From: Amycolatopsis bullii
GTDB lineage: Bacteria > Actinomycetota > Actinomycetes > Mycobacteriales > Pseudonocardiaceae
Assembly: GCF_014654205.1 (NCBI RefSeq)
Contig: NZ_BNAW01000021.1
Location: forward strand, 62,001 to 126,000
DNA: 64,000 bases
Direction: 5' to 3'
Shown here: in pieces, positions 24,631-33,175 of the stretch
Position numbering within the stretch: position 1 is the first letter of the stretch
Layout: each line of letters opens with the position of its first letter
Notes under the pieces: model-generated
The model's input: only the letters and a program-made list of their open reading frames with translations
The model's database searches: none
Told to the model about the DNA's origin: nothing
Translations under genes and position numbers: made by a program

Positions 24631-27600
24631 ATGTCCTTGCGCTTCCCCGGACGGCGACGGGTACGGCTGACCGCCGCTCCCCTGCTCGCCGTCACGGTCA
24701 CCGCGGCCACGCTCGTCCCGGCCGCGTCGGCGGCTCCCGCCCAGCCGGCCACGCTGCCGGTCTACCGCGACACCCACTACAGCTTCGCCGAGCGGGCCGC
24801 CGACCTCGTCGCCCGCATGACGCTGCCCGAAAAGGCGCTGCAGCTGCGCACCAACAGCGCACCCGCCATCCCGCGGCTCGGCGTGCAGCAGTACACGTAC
24901 TGGAGCGAGGGCCAGCACGGGCTCAACACGCTCGGCGCGAACACCGACGACGGCCCGGCGACCGGCGGCGTGCACGCCACGAGCTTCCCGACGAACCTCG
25001 CGAGCACCATGTCCTGGGACCCGGAGCTGATCCACCAGGAGACCACGGCGATCTCCGACGAGGCCCGCGGCATGCTGGACAAGTCGCTGTGGGGCGTCGC
25101 GCAGAACAACATCGGTCCCGACAAGAACAACTACGGCTCCCTGACCTACTGGGCGCCGACGGTGAACCTCGACCGCGATCCCCGGTGGGGCCGCACCGAC
25201 GAAGGCTTCGGCGAGGACCCGTTCCTGGTCGCGAAGATGGCCGGCGCGTTCGTCAACGGCTACCAGGGCCAGACCGCCTCCGGCCGGCCGACGACCCCGT
25301 ACCTCAAGGTCGCGGCCACCGCCAAGCACTACGCGCTCAACGACGTCGAGAACGACCGGCACGCGGACTCCTCGGACACGACCGAGGCCAACATCCGCGA
25401 CTACTACACCCGGCAGTTCCGGCACCTGATCCAGGACGCGCACGTGTCCGGCCTGATGACCTCGTACAACGCGATCAACGGCACGCCGTCACCGGCCGAC
25501 ACCTACACGGCGAACGCCATCGCCCAGCGCACCTACGGGTTCGACGGCTACACCACGTCCGACTGCGGCGCGGTCGGCGACGTCTACGCACCCGGCAGCC
25601 ACAACTGGGCGCCGCCGGGGTGGACCACGGCCACCGCAAACGGCGGAACGCGGTGGACGAACACCACGACCGGCCAGCAGGTTTCCGGCGCCGCCGGCGG
25701 CCAGGCGTACGCGCTGCGGGCAGGCACCCAGCTCAACTGCACCGGCACGGAAGCCACCGTGGCCAACATCGAAGAGGCCATCAAGGCCGGGGTGCTGTCC
25801 GAGGGCGTGCTCGACAACGCGCTGGTGCACGTGTTCACCACGCGGATGCAGACCGGCGAGTTCGACCCGCCGGACCGGGTGGCGTACACGAAGATCACCA
25901 AGGACGTCATCCAGAGCGCCGAGCACCAGGCGCTGGCCGCGAAGGTCGCCGCGAACTCGCTGGTCCTGCTGAAGAACGACCCGGTCGCGGGCACCCAGGC
26001 CCCGCTGCTGCCCGCCGATCCGGCGAAGCTCGGCAAGGTGGTCGTCGTCGGCGATCTCGCGAACAAGGTCACCCTCGGCGGCTACTCCGGCGAGCCGGCG
26101 CTCCAGGTGAACGCGGTGCAGGGCATCACGTCCGCGGTCAAGGCCGCCCGCCCGGACGCCACGGTCACCTTCGACGCGTGCGGCACCTCCACCGGCACGA
26201 CCACGGCGGCGAGCTGCTCGGCCGAGACGCTGGCCGCGATGAAGACGGCCGACCTGGTCGTGGTGTTCGTGGGCACCGACGGGAGCGTGGCCACCGAGGG
26301 CCGGGACCGCACCACGATCGCCATGCCGGGCAACTACGACTCGCTGATCGACCAGGTCAAGGCGGCCGGCAACCCGCGGACCGCGCTGGCCGTCCAGGCG
26401 GGCGGCGCGGTGTCCCTCGGCCACGCCGAAGGCATTCCGGGCATCGTGTTCAGCTCGTACAACGGCGAAAGCCAGGGCACCGCGCTGGCCGACGTGCTGT
26501 TCGGCAAGCAGAACGCGAGCGGGCACCTGAACTTCACCTGGTACGCCGACGACGCGCAGCTGCCCGCGATGAAGAACTACGGGCTGACGCCGTCGCAGAC
26601 CGGCGGCCTCGGCCGTACGTACCAGTACTTCACCGGCACGCCGGCCTACCCGTTCGGCTACGGCCTCTCCTACTCGAAGTTCACCTACTCCCGGGTGCAC
26701 GCGGACACGAAGGCCGTCAACGCGAACGGGCAGGTGACGGTGCACGTCGACGTGACCAACACCGGCAGTTCGCCGGGCGCCACCGTGGCCCAGCTGTACG
26801 CGGCCACGGCGTTCAGCGTGCCCGGTGTCGAACTGCCGCGGCAGCGGCTGGCCGGCTTCGAGAAGACGAAGGTGCTCGCCCCGGGCCAGACCCAGCACGT
26901 GGCCATCCCGGTGCGGATCAGCGACCTGTCCTTCTGGGACGAGGGGAAGCGCCGCGAAGTGGTGTACCCCGGCCAGTACAAGTTCGGTGTGGGCGCCGAC
27001 TCGGCTCACCTCGCCGGCACCGCCGCGGTGGCCGTCACCGGTGCCCTCACGCCGAGGACGAAGTACGTGACCGTGCAGCCCGGCCAGGTCGTCTTCGCGC
27101 CCGGCCAGCGCCTCGACCTGACCGCGAAGAACCCGTGGATCGCCGACGACACCGCCCAGGCGGCTCAGCACGTGCCCGCCGACCACATCGTCGAAGCGGT
27201 GCACGACGACCAGTCGTTCGTCGACCTCGCGAAGGCCCGGATCGCCTACCGCAGCAGCGATCCGCGCGTGGCCCAGGTGAACCGCGACGGCCAGGTGACC
27301 ATGGTGGCGCCCGGTGTCGCGACCATCAGCGTCACGGTCGACGGCGTCACCGGCACCACGCCGGTCGTCGTGGAGCAGCCGTTCACCCTCACCGCACCGG
27401 CGCAGGTCAAGGCAGGGACGACGTACACCGCCACGACCACCCTGCCCAACCCGGCGGGCGCCCGGCCGCTGCGTGACGTCGCCCTGACGCTGAGCGTGCC
27501 GGCCGGCTGGACCGTGAAGGCCACCTCGCCGTCCACCTTCGCCACCGTGCCCGCCGGGCAGACGGTGCGCACGACGTGGGAGATCGGCGTGCCGGCCTCG

Positions 27601-28287
27601 GCGCAACCCGGCAAGTTCGACGTCTCCGCGCAGGCGACGTTCACGTCTGCCAACGGCCGGGGCACGTCGGTCGACGCGACCACCGTGCTGCTGCCGCACC
27701 CGCCGTACCCGTCGCTGGCCGCGGCCCGCAACAACGTGGGCATCAGTGACGACGCCACGCCCGGCGCGGGCAACTTCGACGGCGGCAACGCCAGCTTCTC
27801 CGCGCAGGCACTGGCCGCGGCGACGCCCAGCCTGACGCCGGGAGCGACGTTCACCCACGACGGGCTGACGTTCACCTGGCCGGACGCGAAGCCGGGTGAG
27901 CCGGACAACGTGGTCGCGGGCAGTTCGGCAGGCGGCCAGACGATCGCGCTCTCCGGCTCCGGCACGACGCTGGGCCTGATCGGCGCGGGTGACTACGGCA
28001 GCCCGAGCGGAACGGCCACGGTGACGTACACGGACGGGACGACCGAGTCGCACTCGGTGAGTTTCGCGGACTGGTGGTCCAACGCGGCCACCGGCGGCGA
28101 CATCCTCACCACGCTGCCGTACCTCAACAACAGCAACGGGCGGCTGGACCAGCGGGTGAGCCTGTACTACGCCCCGATCCCGCTGCAGCCGGGCAAGACC
28201 GTGCAGTACCTGACCCTGCCCGACGTCAGCGACGGCGCGAACATGGGCACCGCGGCGATGCACATCTTCACCGTCGCCATCGGCTGA
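24631..28287 (+). CDS. large secreted GH3 beta-glycosidase
   Basis: A 1218-residue secreted glycosidase, most like multidomain beta-xylosidase/beta-glucosidase of GH3. A signal peptide covers residues 1-35. The N-terminal barrel has KHYALND and the nucleophile D311 in YTTSDCGAVGDV. The second GH3 domain begins near residue 420 (ANSLVLLKND) and holds GTDGSVATEGRDRTTIAMPG, followed by the fibronectin-like domain (GYGLSYSKFTYS to VYPGQYKFGVG). Additional C-terminal modules are a bacterial Ig-like domain (near 860-920), a NEW3-type domain (TAPAQVKAGTTYTATTTLPN) and a beta-sandwich tail of about 180 residues. GGAG precedes ATG 24631. The extra modules suggest binding to insoluble polymer. Confidence 0.92.
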   Translation: MSLRFPGRRRVRLTAAPLLAVTVTAATLVPAASAAPAQPATLPVYRDTHYSFAERAADLVARMTLPEKALQLRTNSAPAIPRLGVQQYTYWSEGQHGLNTLGANTDDGPATGGVHATSFPTNLASTMSWDPELIHQETTAISDEARGMLDKSLWGVAQNNIGPDKNNYGSLTYWAPTVNLDRDPRWGRTDEGFGEDPFLVAKMAGAFVNGYQGQTASGRPTTPYLKVAATAKHYALNDVENDRHADSSDTTEANIRDYYTRQFRHLIQDAHVSGLMTSYNAINGTPSPADTYTANAIAQRTYGFDGYTTSDCGAVGDVYAPGSHNWAPPGWTTATANGGTRWTNTTTGQQVSGAAGGQAYALRAGTQLNCTGTEATVANIEEAIKAGVLSEGVLDNALVHVFTTRMQTGEFDPPDRVAYTKITKDVIQSAEHQALAAKVAANSLVLLKNDPVAGTQAPLLPADPAKLGKVVVVGDLANKVTLGGYSGEPALQVNAVQGITSAVKAARPDATVTFDACGTSTGTTTAASCSAETLAAMKTADLVVVFVGTDGSVATEGRDRTTIAMPGNYDSLIDQVKAAGNPRTALAVQAGGAVSLGHAEGIPGIVFSSYNGESQGTALADVLFGKQNASGHLNFTWYADDAQLPAMKNYGLTPSQTGGLGRTYQYFTGTPAYPFGYGLSYSKFTYSRVHADTKAVNANGQVTVHVDVTNTGSSPGATVAQLYAATAFSVPGVELPRQRLAGFEKTKVLAPGQTQHVAIPVRISDLSFWDEGKRREVVYPGQYKFGVGADSAHLAGTAAVAVTGALTPRTKYVTVQPGQVVFAPGQRLDLTAKNPWIADDTAQAAQHVPADHIVEAVHDDQSFVDLAKARIAYRSSDPRVAQVNRDGQVTMVAPGVATISVTVDGVTGTTPVVVEQPFTLTAPAQVKAGTTYTATTTLPNPAGARPLRDVALTLSVPAGWTVKATSPSTFATVPAGQTVRTTWEIGVPASAQPGKFDVSAQATFTSANGRGTSVDATTVLLPHPPYPSLAAARNNVGISDDATPGAGNFDGGNASFSAQALAAATPSLTPGATFTHDGLTFTWPDAKPGEPDNVVAGSSAGGQTIALSGSGTTLGLIGAGDYGSPSGTATVTYTDGTTESHSVSFADWWSNAATGGDILTTLPYLNNSNGRLDQRVSLYYAPIPLQPGKTVQYLTLPDVSDGANMGTAAMHIFTVAIG

Positions 28288-28296
28288 CCGAGGGCA

Positions 28297-28350
28297 CGCC
28301 GTCGTGAGTGGCAAGGAGGGTTGGAACCCTCTTCACCACTCACGACGGCG
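28297..28350. terminator. long hairpin, GTGAGTG family
   Basis: A hairpin with a perfect 14-bp outer stem CGCCGTCGTGAGTG (28297-28310 with 28337-28350) and an inner stem around the core GGGTTGGAACCC. It stands between the convergent GH3 and tannase-family genes and shares its outer GTGAGTG and inner GTTGGAAC with the hairpin at 20771. Confidence 0.78.
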
Positions 28351-28359
28351 TGGGGCCGT

Positions 28360-29949
28360 TCAGCGGGCGCAGGCGAAGCTCGCGGCGCTGTCCGGATCAC
28401 CCGAGCGGTACCGGGGCCAGCTCGGGTAATCGCACAGCGGCCGCGTGCGCTGGTGGGCCAGGTCGGTGACGACCTGGCTCACCGGCGCGCGCCCGGTGCC
28501 GACCCACTTCTCGAGCGCGGTGAGCGAGTCCCAGCCCGCCGCGAACGCCGGCGTCCCGAAGTTGGCGTGGTTGGCGCCGGGAACGACGTAGTAGCGCAGG
28601 AACCCGTCGGTTGCGTGGGGACCCACCACGCTGCGCACCCGCTCGTAGTAATCGCTCGTCGAGTACGGCGAGACCAGCTCGTCCGCGGCACCGTGAAGCA
28701 GGATCAGCTTGCCGCCGGCGCGGGCGAACGGGCGCAGGTCCGCGTTGTTGCGGTCCTCGACCAGCGACAGGGCGCTGATCCGGCCGAGCCACCGGCCGGG
28801 GTGCCGCGGATCGATGTCCAGCGCGTTCTGCCCCGGGTCCCGGGTCAGGAAGTACTTGACCCACTGGTCCCAGTACTGCATGCCGTAACCGCTGGTCACC
28901 GGCATCGGGTCGGCCGGGGCGGTGGTGCCGAAGCCGAGGAACGGCGTCCGCATGTCCGCGCCGGAGAGGAACGGGAAGCCGGGGTACTGCGTTTCGCCGC
29001 TGGCGATCCGGTACGGCCACCGGAACGGCGACGACATGGCTTTCACCGCCCCGATCTGGGCGTCCGACAGGCACGCCGGGCCGGTGTCGGCCCCGCCCGG
29101 GCAGCGCAGCGCGCGCGGATCGAAGCGGCAGCCGGGGTTCGAGACGACCTTGTCGACGACACCGTCCGATCCGTCGCACGCCTTGATGACGCTGTCGTAG
29201 AGCAGCGTCTGCTTCGCCGGATCGGGGAACGCCCCCGGACGCGACAGAACCTGCGTCAGATAGCCCAGGTCCAGGATCTCGGCGAGGTTGTTCCAGGCCG
29301 GGTAGGCGGAGATCACGCCGTCGAACGCGGTCGGCCACCGCTGGGCGACGACCAGCGCCTCGCGGCCGCCGGTCGACCCGCCGGCGAAGAAGACTTCGGC
29401 GGGCGTCGCCGCGTACGCGCGCCGGATGAGGAACAGGCTCGCGTCGCGCGTCTTCTTCAAGGCGTCGCCGGCGGCGAAGTTCCGCAGGGCCTCGTCGTTG
29501 ATGCCGAACGAACCGTCCAGGGACGGCGGGCGCGCCGGGTTCTGCTGGTGGCCGGAGTCGCTCGCGAAGGTCGCGTACCCCCGGGCCAGCGGCGCCGGCC
29601 GGTCGGCGGGGCCGAACGGCACGTTCGCCGCCACGTCGGGGATGGTCCCGTTGTACCCGCCGCCGCCGAACATCAGCGCCTTGTGGTTCCACGCGCGGGG
29701 CAGGGCGACGCGCAGCTTGATGGCGGGCGCGGCCGGATCGACCGGGTACAGGTCGGCGTCGACCCGGCAGGACTCCCCGCTCACGACGGAAGCCGTGACC
29801 AGGCCGCCGCTCGTCGGCAGGCTGATGACCGACGCCGGAATCCGCAGCCCGGCGAGCGCGGCGCAGTCCGGCGTGGCGGGAGACGCAAGAGCGGGTCCGG
29901 GAACACTCGCCGCCAGCACCACGACGGCCGCCACCACGAGCTTCCTCAT
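28360..29949 (-). CDS. secreted tannase/feruloyl-esterase family hydrolase
   Basis: A 529-residue secreted esterase of the tannase/feruloyl esterase B family. The Sec signal (MRKLVVAAVVVLAASVPGPA) is cut near LAS. The nucleophile is the Ser of FFAGGSTGGREALVVAQRWP; the oxyanion region is FGGGGYNG; a family cysteine pattern (DGVVDKVVSNPGC, CRFDPRALRCPGG) and the acid/base Asp of HGAADELVSP and His of PGANHAN are present. ATG 29949 overlaps the stop of the MFS gene by ATGA. It releases aromatic acids such as gallate or ferulate from esters outside the cell, which the partner transporter could import. Confidence 0.9.
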   Translation of the reverse strand: MRKLVVAAVVVLAASVPGPALASPATPDCAALAGLRIPASVISLPTSGGLVTASVVSGESCRVDADLYPVDPAAPAIKLRVALPRAWNHKALMFGGGGYNGTIPDVAANVPFGPADRPAPLARGYATFASDSGHQQNPARPPSLDGSFGINDEALRNFAAGDALKKTRDASLFLIRRAYAATPAEVFFAGGSTGGREALVVAQRWPTAFDGVISAYPAWNNLAEILDLGYLTQVLSRPGAFPDPAKQTLLYDSVIKACDGSDGVVDKVVSNPGCRFDPRALRCPGGADTGPACLSDAQIGAVKAMSSPFRWPYRIASGETQYPGFPFLSGADMRTPFLGFGTTAPADPMPVTSGYGMQYWDQWVKYFLTRDPGQNALDIDPRHPGRWLGRISALSLVEDRNNADLRPFARAGGKLILLHGAADELVSPYSTSDYYERVRSVVGPHATDGFLRYYVVPGANHANFGTPAFAAGWDSLTALEKWVGTGRAPVSQVVTDLAHQRTRPLCDYPSWPRYRSGDPDSAASFACAR

Positions 29950-31337
29950 CGGACGGCCTCCCGGTGGAGGTGCGCACCCGGCACGGCCTGCGGATCGGCC
30001 CGGACCTCGGGTGGGTTCGTCTCGGGCAGGAACCACGCGCTGGCGAAGGTGATCAGCCCCATCAGCGTGATGTAGACGGCGACCGGCCACGTGCTCCCGG
30101 CCTCGGCGATCAGCGCGGTCATCAGGAACGGCGTCCCGCCGCTGACGATGATCGCGGACAGCTGGTAGGCCAGCGACGCGCCCGAGTAGCGGACGTTCGG
30201 TGCGAAGAGCTCGCCGAGGAAACTCGCGATCGGGCCGTAGGTGAGGCACTGGAACACGAACCCCACCGCCACCGCGACGAAGATCAGCGGCAGCGACGCG
30301 GTGCCGACGAGCCCGAAGTACGGGAACGCCCAGACGGCCACGCCCAGCCCGCCGATCAGGATCAGCGGGCGGCGCCCCACCTTGTCCGAAAGGTGGCCCG
30401 ACCACGGGATCGTCAGGAGCATCGCCGCGGAACTGAGCAGTACGACGGCGAGCAGCGCGTCGCGCTGGAGCTTCAGCGTGCCGGTGCCGTAGCTCAGCAG
30501 CCCGGAAATGCTGACGTAGAACAGGCTGTTGGTCGCCGACAGCAGGCCGCAGCCGAGCAGGATGGTCCCCCACTTGCTGCGCAGCACCTGGGCGAGCGGC
30601 GCCCGGACCACCGGGCCTTCGGCGTCGGCCACGGCTTCCTGCAGCTGCCGGAACTCCGGCGTGTCCTCGACCTTGGCCTGGATGTAGAGCACCACGCCGA
30701 ACATCACGACGCTGAGCAGGAACGGGATGCGCCAGCCCCAGCTCAGGAACGCCGCGTCCGGCATCAGGCCGCTGGCCACGACGAAGATCAGGTTCGACAG
30801 GACGACGGCCACCGGCACGCTGGTCTGCCCGAACGTCCCGGCGAAACCACGCCGCTTGGGACTGGCCGATTCGGTCAGCAGCAGGACGATGCCACCCCAC
30901 TGCCCGCCGGCCGCCAGACCCTGGACGAACCGCAGGATCACCAGCAGGGTCGGGGCCAGCGCGCCGACGCTCGCCGCGCTGGGCAGGCAGCCGATCAGGA
31001 AGGTCGCCGCTCCCATCAGCGCCAGGCAGGCGACGACCACCGGCTTGCGCCCGTACTTGTCCCCGAGGTGCCCGGCGAGCACGCCGCCGACCGGCCGGGC
31101 CACGAACCCGGCCCAGAACGTGCTGAAGGCCAGCAGGGTCCCGGTCAGCGCCGAGGCGTGCGGGAAGAACACCTTGGGGAACACCAGCGCGGCCGCGGTG
31201 CCGTAGAGGAAGAAGTCGTACCACTCGATCGAGCTGCCAATCAGCCCGGCCGCGAGCAGTTTGCGGAAGGCCCGGCGCGGCGTCGCGGGCACCCCGGTGC
31301 CGGACTGCCCTTCGGGCTGGGTGAGCGGAATGGCCAT
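29946..31337 (-). CDS. MFS transporter, MHS type
   Basis: A 463-residue transporter of the metabolite:H+ symporter group, close in pattern to the one at 2258: AAGLIGSSIEWYDFFLYGTA, GHLGDKYGRKPVV, RFVQGLAAGGQWGG, SDKVGRRPLI. Twelve helices are predicted by eye. It is the first gene of a two-gene operon with the tannase-family esterase and is divergent from a GAF/CdaR-type regulator. An aromatic acid liberated by the esterase is the likely cargo. Confidence 0.9.
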   Translation of the reverse strand: MAIPLTQPEGQSGTGVPATPRRAFRKLLAAGLIGSSIEWYDFFLYGTAAALVFPKVFFPHASALTGTLLAFSTFWAGFVARPVGGVLAGHLGDKYGRKPVVVACLALMGAATFLIGCLPSAASVGALAPTLLVILRFVQGLAAGGQWGGIVLLLTESASPKRRGFAGTFGQTSVPVAVVLSNLIFVVASGLMPDAAFLSWGWRIPFLLSVVMFGVVLYIQAKVEDTPEFRQLQEAVADAEGPVVRAPLAQVLRSKWGTILLGCGLLSATNSLFYVSISGLLSYGTGTLKLQRDALLAVVLLSSAAMLLTIPWSGHLSDKVGRRPLILIGGLGVAVWAFPYFGLVGTASLPLIFVAVAVGFVFQCLTYGPIASFLGELFAPNVRYSGASLAYQLSAIIVSGGTPFLMTALIAEAGSTWPVAVYITLMGLITFASAWFLPETNPPEVRADPQAVPGAHLHREAVR

Positions 31338-31411
31338 GCGTGCCGCCTTCGTCGAGGAGCGCCGGCAAGTGATGGCGGAGATGTTAGGACGGCGTTACGC
31401 TGCCGAATGAG

Positions 31412-31460
31412 GGGTGGATCACCCACTCCTCCCGCCGCAACGGTGGGTCTTTCGCCCACC
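31412..31460. promoter_or_regulatory. two hairpins/inverted repeats between MFS and regulator
   Basis: The 146-bp divergent region holds GGGTG-gat-CACCC (31412-31424) and GGTGGG-N7-CCCACC (31442-31460). The first is followed by ACTCCTCCCGCC; a similar run ACCGCCCACTCGTCGG lies near 34870, upstream of the acyl-CoA ligase. They are candidate binding sites for the adjoining regulator. Confidence 0.35.
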
Positions 31461-31483
31461 TCGATGCCGAGGAGGGCGAGCCC

Positions 31484-33172
31484 GTGACCCCTGCGGCGGA
31501 ACCGCGCCGGCAGCGCGAACTGGCGTCGTTGTACGCGACCGTCAAATCGCTCACCGCCCTGGGCGAGCTCGACGAGGTGCTGCAGTCCATCGTGCACCAC
31601 GCCCACGACCTGATCGGCACCGACTTCACCTACCTGTCGCTGGTCGGTGCGGACGGCAGGCTGTCGGCCCGCGCGTCGGAGGGCACCATCTCCGCGGAGT
31701 TCCTCGCAGCGGCCATCCCGGCCACGGTGGGGCTCGGCGGCAAGGTGCTGGCCTCCAAGAGCCCGCACTGGGTGCGCGACTACGCCACCTCGACGCTCAT
31801 CCAGCACGACCCGAACTTCGACCGCCTGGTCGTCACCGAGGACCTGGTCGCGCTGCTCGGCGTCCCGCTGGTCATCCGCGGTGAAGCCGTCGGCGCGCTG
31901 TTCGCCGCGGACCGCTCCGAACGCTCGTTCCAGGCCGAGGAGATCGCGCTGCTGAACGCGTTCGCCGACCACGCCGCGGTCGCCCTCGACAACGCCCGGC
32001 TCTACGAAGAGAGCCGGACCGCGCTGCGGGAACTACGGGTCGCGTACGGGAAGATCGAGCGGGCGCAGGCGATCCACGAAGCCCTGACCGGTGTCGTGCT
32101 GGACGGCGGGACCCCGGGCGACGTCGCGCAGCACCTCGCCGACCAGCTGGGCGGCACCGTGACGCTGCTCGACCGGGCCGAGAGTCCACTTCGGACCGAT
32201 CTGGCCGAGGCCGTCGAAGACGCCCGCCGCACGGGCCGCTGCCGGACGTCGCCGGGCGCCGACGGGACGGACCGCAGCGTGGCGGCCGTCCAGGCGGGCG
32301 ACAGCTACCTCGGCGCGCTCGTGTGGAGCCGGCCCTCGGGCACCGGCGACGACACGGACCTGCGCACCCTCGAGCGCGCCACGCACATCCTCGGGCTGCT
32401 CATCCTGAAGGAGCAGGCCGTGGCCGAGGCCGGCGAGCGGCTGAGCGGCGAGCTGCTGACCGAGGTCATGGTCGGCAGTCCCGGGATCGGGCCGGCCCAG
32501 CGGGCCCGCGCCCGGGCGCGGGCCATCGACGTCGACCGCCTGGACCTGGTGCTGGTCGCGGACTCCCCCGCGGTGCCGCCGGGTGACCTCGCGCGGCACC
32601 TGCACGACATCGCCCGGGACCGCGCCGGACTGGCCGGCGAGCACCTGGGCCGCGCCACCATGATCCTGCCCGGCGCCGACGCGGAGGCGACCGTCGCGGA
32701 CGTCCACACGAGACTGCGGCGGACGCTGGGCGGGCCCGTCCTCGTCGTCGGGGAATCGGCCAGCGGCCACGACTGGGCCCGGGCCTACGCACTGGCCGGC
32801 CGCTGCGGCGCCGTCATGCGCGCGCTCGGGCACACCGACGGCGGCGCCACCACCCGTCAGTATTCCTTGTACGCCATGGTGTTCGACCCCGAGCGCGCCG
32901 GCGAGCTCGACCGGTTCCTGGCCGGCTCGATCGGCGCCCTGCTCGAGTACGACCGGCGGCGGGGCACCGACCTGGTCGGCACGCTCGGCGCGTACTACGT
33001 CCACCGCGCCAACGTCGCGGCGACCGCCCGCGCGCTGCACCTGCACGTCAACACCCTGCTCAAGCGCCTGGACCGGGCGGGCACCGTCCTGGGCTCCGAC
33101 TGGCGCCACGAGAACGACCTCGAACTGCAGCTCGGGCTGCGGCTGCACCAGCTCCGGGCCGCCGCTTCCTAA
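31484..33172 (+). CDS. GAF-domain, CdaR/PucR-type transcriptional activator
   Basis: A 562-residue regulator. An N-terminal GAF domain (about 25-175: ELDEVLQSIVHHAHDLIGTD, VTEDLVALLGVPLVIRGEAV) is followed by a coiled linker and a C-terminal CdaR/PucR helix-turn-helix (LVGTLGAYYVHRANVAATAR, LHVNTLLKRLDRAG). Regulators of this build activate catabolic operons for aromatic and other acids. GTG 31484 has GGAGGGCG upstream. It is divergent from the MFS-esterase operon and convergent with the acyl-CoA ligase (4-base gap), so both are likely targets. Confidence 0.87.
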   Translation: MTPAAEPRRQRELASLYATVKSLTALGELDEVLQSIVHHAHDLIGTDFTYLSLVGADGRLSARASEGTISAEFLAAAIPATVGLGGKVLASKSPHWVRDYATSTLIQHDPNFDRLVVTEDLVALLGVPLVIRGEAVGALFAADRSERSFQAEEIALLNAFADHAAVALDNARLYEESRTALRELRVAYGKIERAQAIHEALTGVVLDGGTPGDVAQHLADQLGGTVTLLDRAESPLRTDLAEAVEDARRTGRCRTSPGADGTDRSVAAVQAGDSYLGALVWSRPSGTGDDTDLRTLERATHILGLLILKEQAVAEAGERLSGELLTEVMVGSPGIGPAQRARARARAIDVDRLDLVLVADSPAVPPGDLARHLHDIARDRAGLAGEHLGRATMILPGADAEATVADVHTRLRRTLGGPVLVVGESASGHDWARAYALAGRCGAVMRALGHTDGGATTRQYSLYAMVFDPERAGELDRFLAGSIGALLEYDRRRGTDLVGTLGAYYVHRANVAATARALHLHVNTLLKRLDRAGTVLGSDWRHENDLELQLGLRLHQLRAAAS

Positions 33173-33175
33173 GCG

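Noticed and set aside
25489..28314. Minus-strand open frame of over 900 codons opposite the GH3 gene
   Set aside because: Mirror of GH3 codon bias; no recognisable domain, no ribosome site, and the plus strand encodes a complete enzyme.
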